DNA of 23,828 bases, from positions 1-23,828 of the forward strand of contig JAUVKE010000004.1 of NCBI GenBank assembly GCA_030592105.1. The letters are read 5' to 3'. The position numbers and the translations under genes were made by a program. The stretch is from Desulfobacteraceae bacterium. Lineage in GTDB: Bacteria; Desulfobacterota; Desulfobacteria; Desulfobacterales; BuS5. Within the stretch, counting starts at the first letter, position 1. Every line of letters starts with the position of its first letter. Positions 23,758 through 23,828 of this stretch are shown in pieces. The notes under the pieces were generated by a model. It saw only the letters and a list, made by a program, of their open reading frames with translations. It was not told the DNA's origin and did no database searches.

Positions 23758-23772
23758 GCGGGCTATGCCCGC
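23758..23772 (+). other. Perfect GC hairpin after the exporter operon
   Basis: GCGGGC-TAT-GCCCGC forms a 6-bp stem with a 3-base loop, 10 bases after the permease stop. It is followed by AACCCAAAAAC and not by a T-run, so it is not a standard Rho-independent terminator. It may protect the 3' end of the message or be part of a larger repeat cut off by the window edge. Confidence 0.45.
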
Positions 23773-23828
23773 AACCCAAAAACAGAAATAATCAGTCCAA
23801 ATTGAAACAACACGATTAAAAAATTGGG

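Overview
The window is AT-rich DNA from an anaerobic Gram-negative bacterium, most probably a sulfate-reducing deltaproteobacterium of the Desulfobacteraceae type. This is an inference from three things: a formate-tetrahydrofolate ligase (Wood-Ljungdahl folate branch) next to an acyl-CoA dehydrogenase; an Mpl murein-peptide recycling ligase, which implies diaminopimelate peptidoglycan of the Gram-negative kind; and intergenic regions full of short dispersed inverted-repeat elements. There is no rRNA, CRISPR array, phage module or intact insertion sequence.

Layout. 1-870 holds a transposase remnant and a 253-bp MITE-like element (A1). 874-2230 carries two tandem secreted DUF1566 (Lcl C-terminal) proteins, ended by a strong terminator. 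2674-5796 is a tight three-gene operon: a zinc-type MetE/UROD-like methyltransferase, a MoxR-type AAA+ ATPase and a CoxE-like VWA protein. It is bracketed by two copies of a second small element (B1 upstream, B2 downstream). 6230-7993 is fhs with its own terminator. 8082-9248 is an acyl-CoA dehydrogenase with Asp where the usual catalytic Glu sits. 9470-10759 (minus strand) is a fused SpmA-SpmB nucleoside-recognition membrane protein. 11052-12512 is mpl, interrupted in frame by one TGA codon just before the ATP-binding loop. 12773-17005 is a very large SNF2-family helicase. 17067-17489 is a mosaic of elements B3, C (nested in B3) and A3, directly upstream of a small ywbE gene. Next come a minus-strand tRNA-Ala(CGC) with a readable promoter, a YgiQ radical-SAM gene overlapping dinB, a convergent family-2 glycosyltransferase, and an ABC-2 exporter pair (ATPase plus permease) at the right edge.

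How the genes work together. The only clear functional units are the MetE-like/MoxR/CoxE operon, where the ATPase-VWA pair is expected to act as a chaperone on a target enzyme; the ABC exporter pair; and the DUF1566 pair. The rest are single housekeeping genes or short operons.

Most unusual features: (1) two families of short inverted-repeat elements (A: three copies, one a reversed half-copy; B: three copies with conserved ends and a variable core), sitting beside gene starts; (2) the single in-frame TGA in an otherwise intact mpl; (3) the MoxR/VWA pair, whose VWA metal site is non-canonical, coupled to a zinc methyltransferase homologue; (4) the acyl-CoA dehydrogenase with a Glu-to-Asp change at the expected base. 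I see no convincing new defence system.
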